Of a stretch of DNA of 25,735 nt, positions 25,080 through 25,735 are shown one piece after another (position 1 is the first letter of the stretch; the number at the start of each line of letters is the position of its first letter). The notes beneath the pieces were generated by a model. The model was not told where the DNA came from. It worked only from the letters and a program-made list of their open reading frames with translations, and made no database searches. A program made the translations under genes and the position numbers. Location of the stretch: NCBI RefSeq assembly GCF_000169095.1, contig NZ_AAVU01000066.1, positions 1 through 25,735 of the forward strand. The letters are read 5' to 3'. This DNA comes from Lyngbya sp. PCC 8106 (GTDB lineage: Bacteria > Cyanobacteriota > Cyanobacteriia > Cyanobacteriales > Microcoleaceae).

Positions 25080-25246
25080 GGTTTTCTATAGTAGCATGAA
25101 AACGTAGAATGATCCGCATCACGGCTAACACTCACTGCCAAATAAAATGGGCTGCCCTCGCTTTTATCCCCCGTTTGAAAACGGGGGCTTTACGCATCGC
25201 CACCGTAACGTCTGATTTCTGATCTCTGACTTTGGAATTGCTCAGG

Positions 25247-25735
25247 CTACTGTACAGCTTGTTGCACTTTTTCAGATTGCCACATCGAAGCCATCGGTGA
25301 GGGAATACGAGTGCGACTTTGACCGGGCATTTCGTTCATTATACCGGACTGAGTTCTCACCTGAACGCAACTGGGAGTAAACAGGAAAATGCTTTCGCCA
25401 ATTCGTTCTTGATGACCGTCAAGGGCGTAGGTTCCTCCAGCTACGAAGTCTACCGCTCTTTGGGCTTGGTCTGGGTCCATCATCGTCAGATTAAGAACAA
25501 CAGACTTTCTTTCTTTGAGCGATCTAATCGCCGCAGGCATTTCTTCAAAGGTACGAGGTTCCATAACCACGACCTCAGAAATTCCGTTTAACGCTCCTGG
25601 CATACCGATCACATTGTTCATGTTTGACCCTAATCCTTCTGATGTTACCGTACCTGCTGCTGGACTCGCAGCGCCAACTGTGCGTTCTCTAGGACGACGA
25701 ATATTCCGACGTTCCTCCTCAACTGGTTGAGGGGG
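25247..25735 (-). CDS. sepF: Cell division protein SepF (Cdv2), 5' end outside the window
   Basis: The frame is open from the right window edge (no stop for 38 codons upstream of the internal ATG at 25621) and ends at TAG 25247, so 162 codons are visible. SepF binds and organises FtsZ filaments at the division site. The visible part has the end of the charged linker (EEERRNIRRPRERTVGAASP) and the SepF domain: PRTFEEMPAAIRSLKERKSV, VLNLTMMDPDQAQRAVDFVA and GERIGESIFLFTP-like sequence (QERIGESIFLFTPS). The C-terminal tail (MPGQSRTRIPSPMASMWQSE) is typical of cyanobacterial SepF. The N-terminal membrane-binding segment is not in the window. Confidence 0.92.
   Translation of the reverse strand, partial: PPQPVEEERRNIRRPRERTVGAASPAAGTVTSEGLGSNMNNVIGMPGALNGISEVVVMEPRTFEEMPAAIRSLKERKSVVLNLTMMDPDQAQRAVDFVAGGTYALDGHQERIGESIFLFTPSCVQVRTQSGIMNEMPGQSRTRIPSPMASMWQSEKVQQAVQ

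Larger units (their letters stand above)
23861..25204 (-). mobile_element. Element C: IS200/IS605-type solo-tnpB transposon between sepF and proC
   Basis: The right end is TGTCAA (TTGACA at 23861 on plus) next to the hairpin CCCCCGTTTTCAAACGGGGG (23871-23890). The left end has a nearly identical hairpin (25168-25187), and on the element's strand it is preceded by TTAC (25208-25205), an IS608-like target. The left boundary is less certain than for elements A and B because no interrupted reading frame checks it. Length is about 1,344 bp. No tnpA is present. Confidence 0.75.

Noticed and set aside
6111..25204. CRISPR-like repeats
   Set aside because: Repeated hairpins are transposon ends and palindromes; there is no regular repeat-spacer spacing and no cas gene.

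Overview
The window is chromosomal DNA from a cyanobacterium, most likely a filamentous Oscillatoriales-type organism (Planktothrix/Oscillatoria-like; the genus is a guess). Evidence: an NDH-1MS CO2-uptake gene set (ndhF3, ndhD3, cupA), cyanobacterial DUF3119 and DUF3086 genes, sepF next to proC, and HIP1 octamers (GCGATCGC) at 3176, 18292, 18744, 20133 and 21893, all inside native genes.

Layout. (1) 1-5820: plus-strand CO2-uptake cluster ndhF3 - Tat-type beta-carbonic anhydrase - ndhD3 - cupA, closed by a strong hairpin terminator. The carbonic anhydrase inside this cluster is unusual. (2) 5861-14208: a VapBC-type toxin-antitoxin pair split by an 8,025-bp nest of mobile DNA (6111-14135). The outer layer is an IS200/IS605-type solo-tnpB element (A, minus strand). 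Its tnpB is interrupted by two group II introns in series (11649-14037 and 7749-11569) and a 424-bp tnpB-less mini-element (6917-7340). The second intron is itself interrupted by another tnpB element (B, 8336-9708). Removing each layer at the inferred ends restores the frame of the gene beneath: vapB/vapC as TAATG, the intron maturase at 571 aa, and TnpB at 423 aa with one nonsense codon. At one intron junction this needs one G removed. (3) 14200-16491: minus-strand patatin-like lipase, a CupS-like single-domain fasciclin protein, and a small membrane protein. (4) 16698-20597: plus-strand envelope-lipid neighbourhood: MlaE/TGD1-type permease, DUF3119, DUF3086 and plsY, with a 363-bp IS605-type MITE before plsY. 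(5) 20722-22791: one polypeptide joining a C5-cytosine methyltransferase to a HaeII-like endonuclease. (6) 22994-25735: proC and the 3' part of sepF, separated by a third tnpB element (C) whose tnpB is frameshifted.

NdhF3, NdhD3 and CupA form the inducible CO2-hydrating module on thylakoid NDH-1; the exported carbonic anhydrase and the fasciclin protein are plausible partners. The permease, DUF3119, DUF3086 and PlsY genes suggest a membrane-lipid supply and transport theme. All three tnpB genes are broken, and no tnpA is present, so transposase would have to come from elsewhere.

Strongest candidates for something undescribed: the nested mobile-element stack inside vapBC, the methyltransferase-endonuclease fusion with an apparent internal ribosome-binding site, the carbonic anhydrase inside the NDH-1MS operon, and a small palindromic element inserted in frame, in opposite orientations, in two different tnpB genes.
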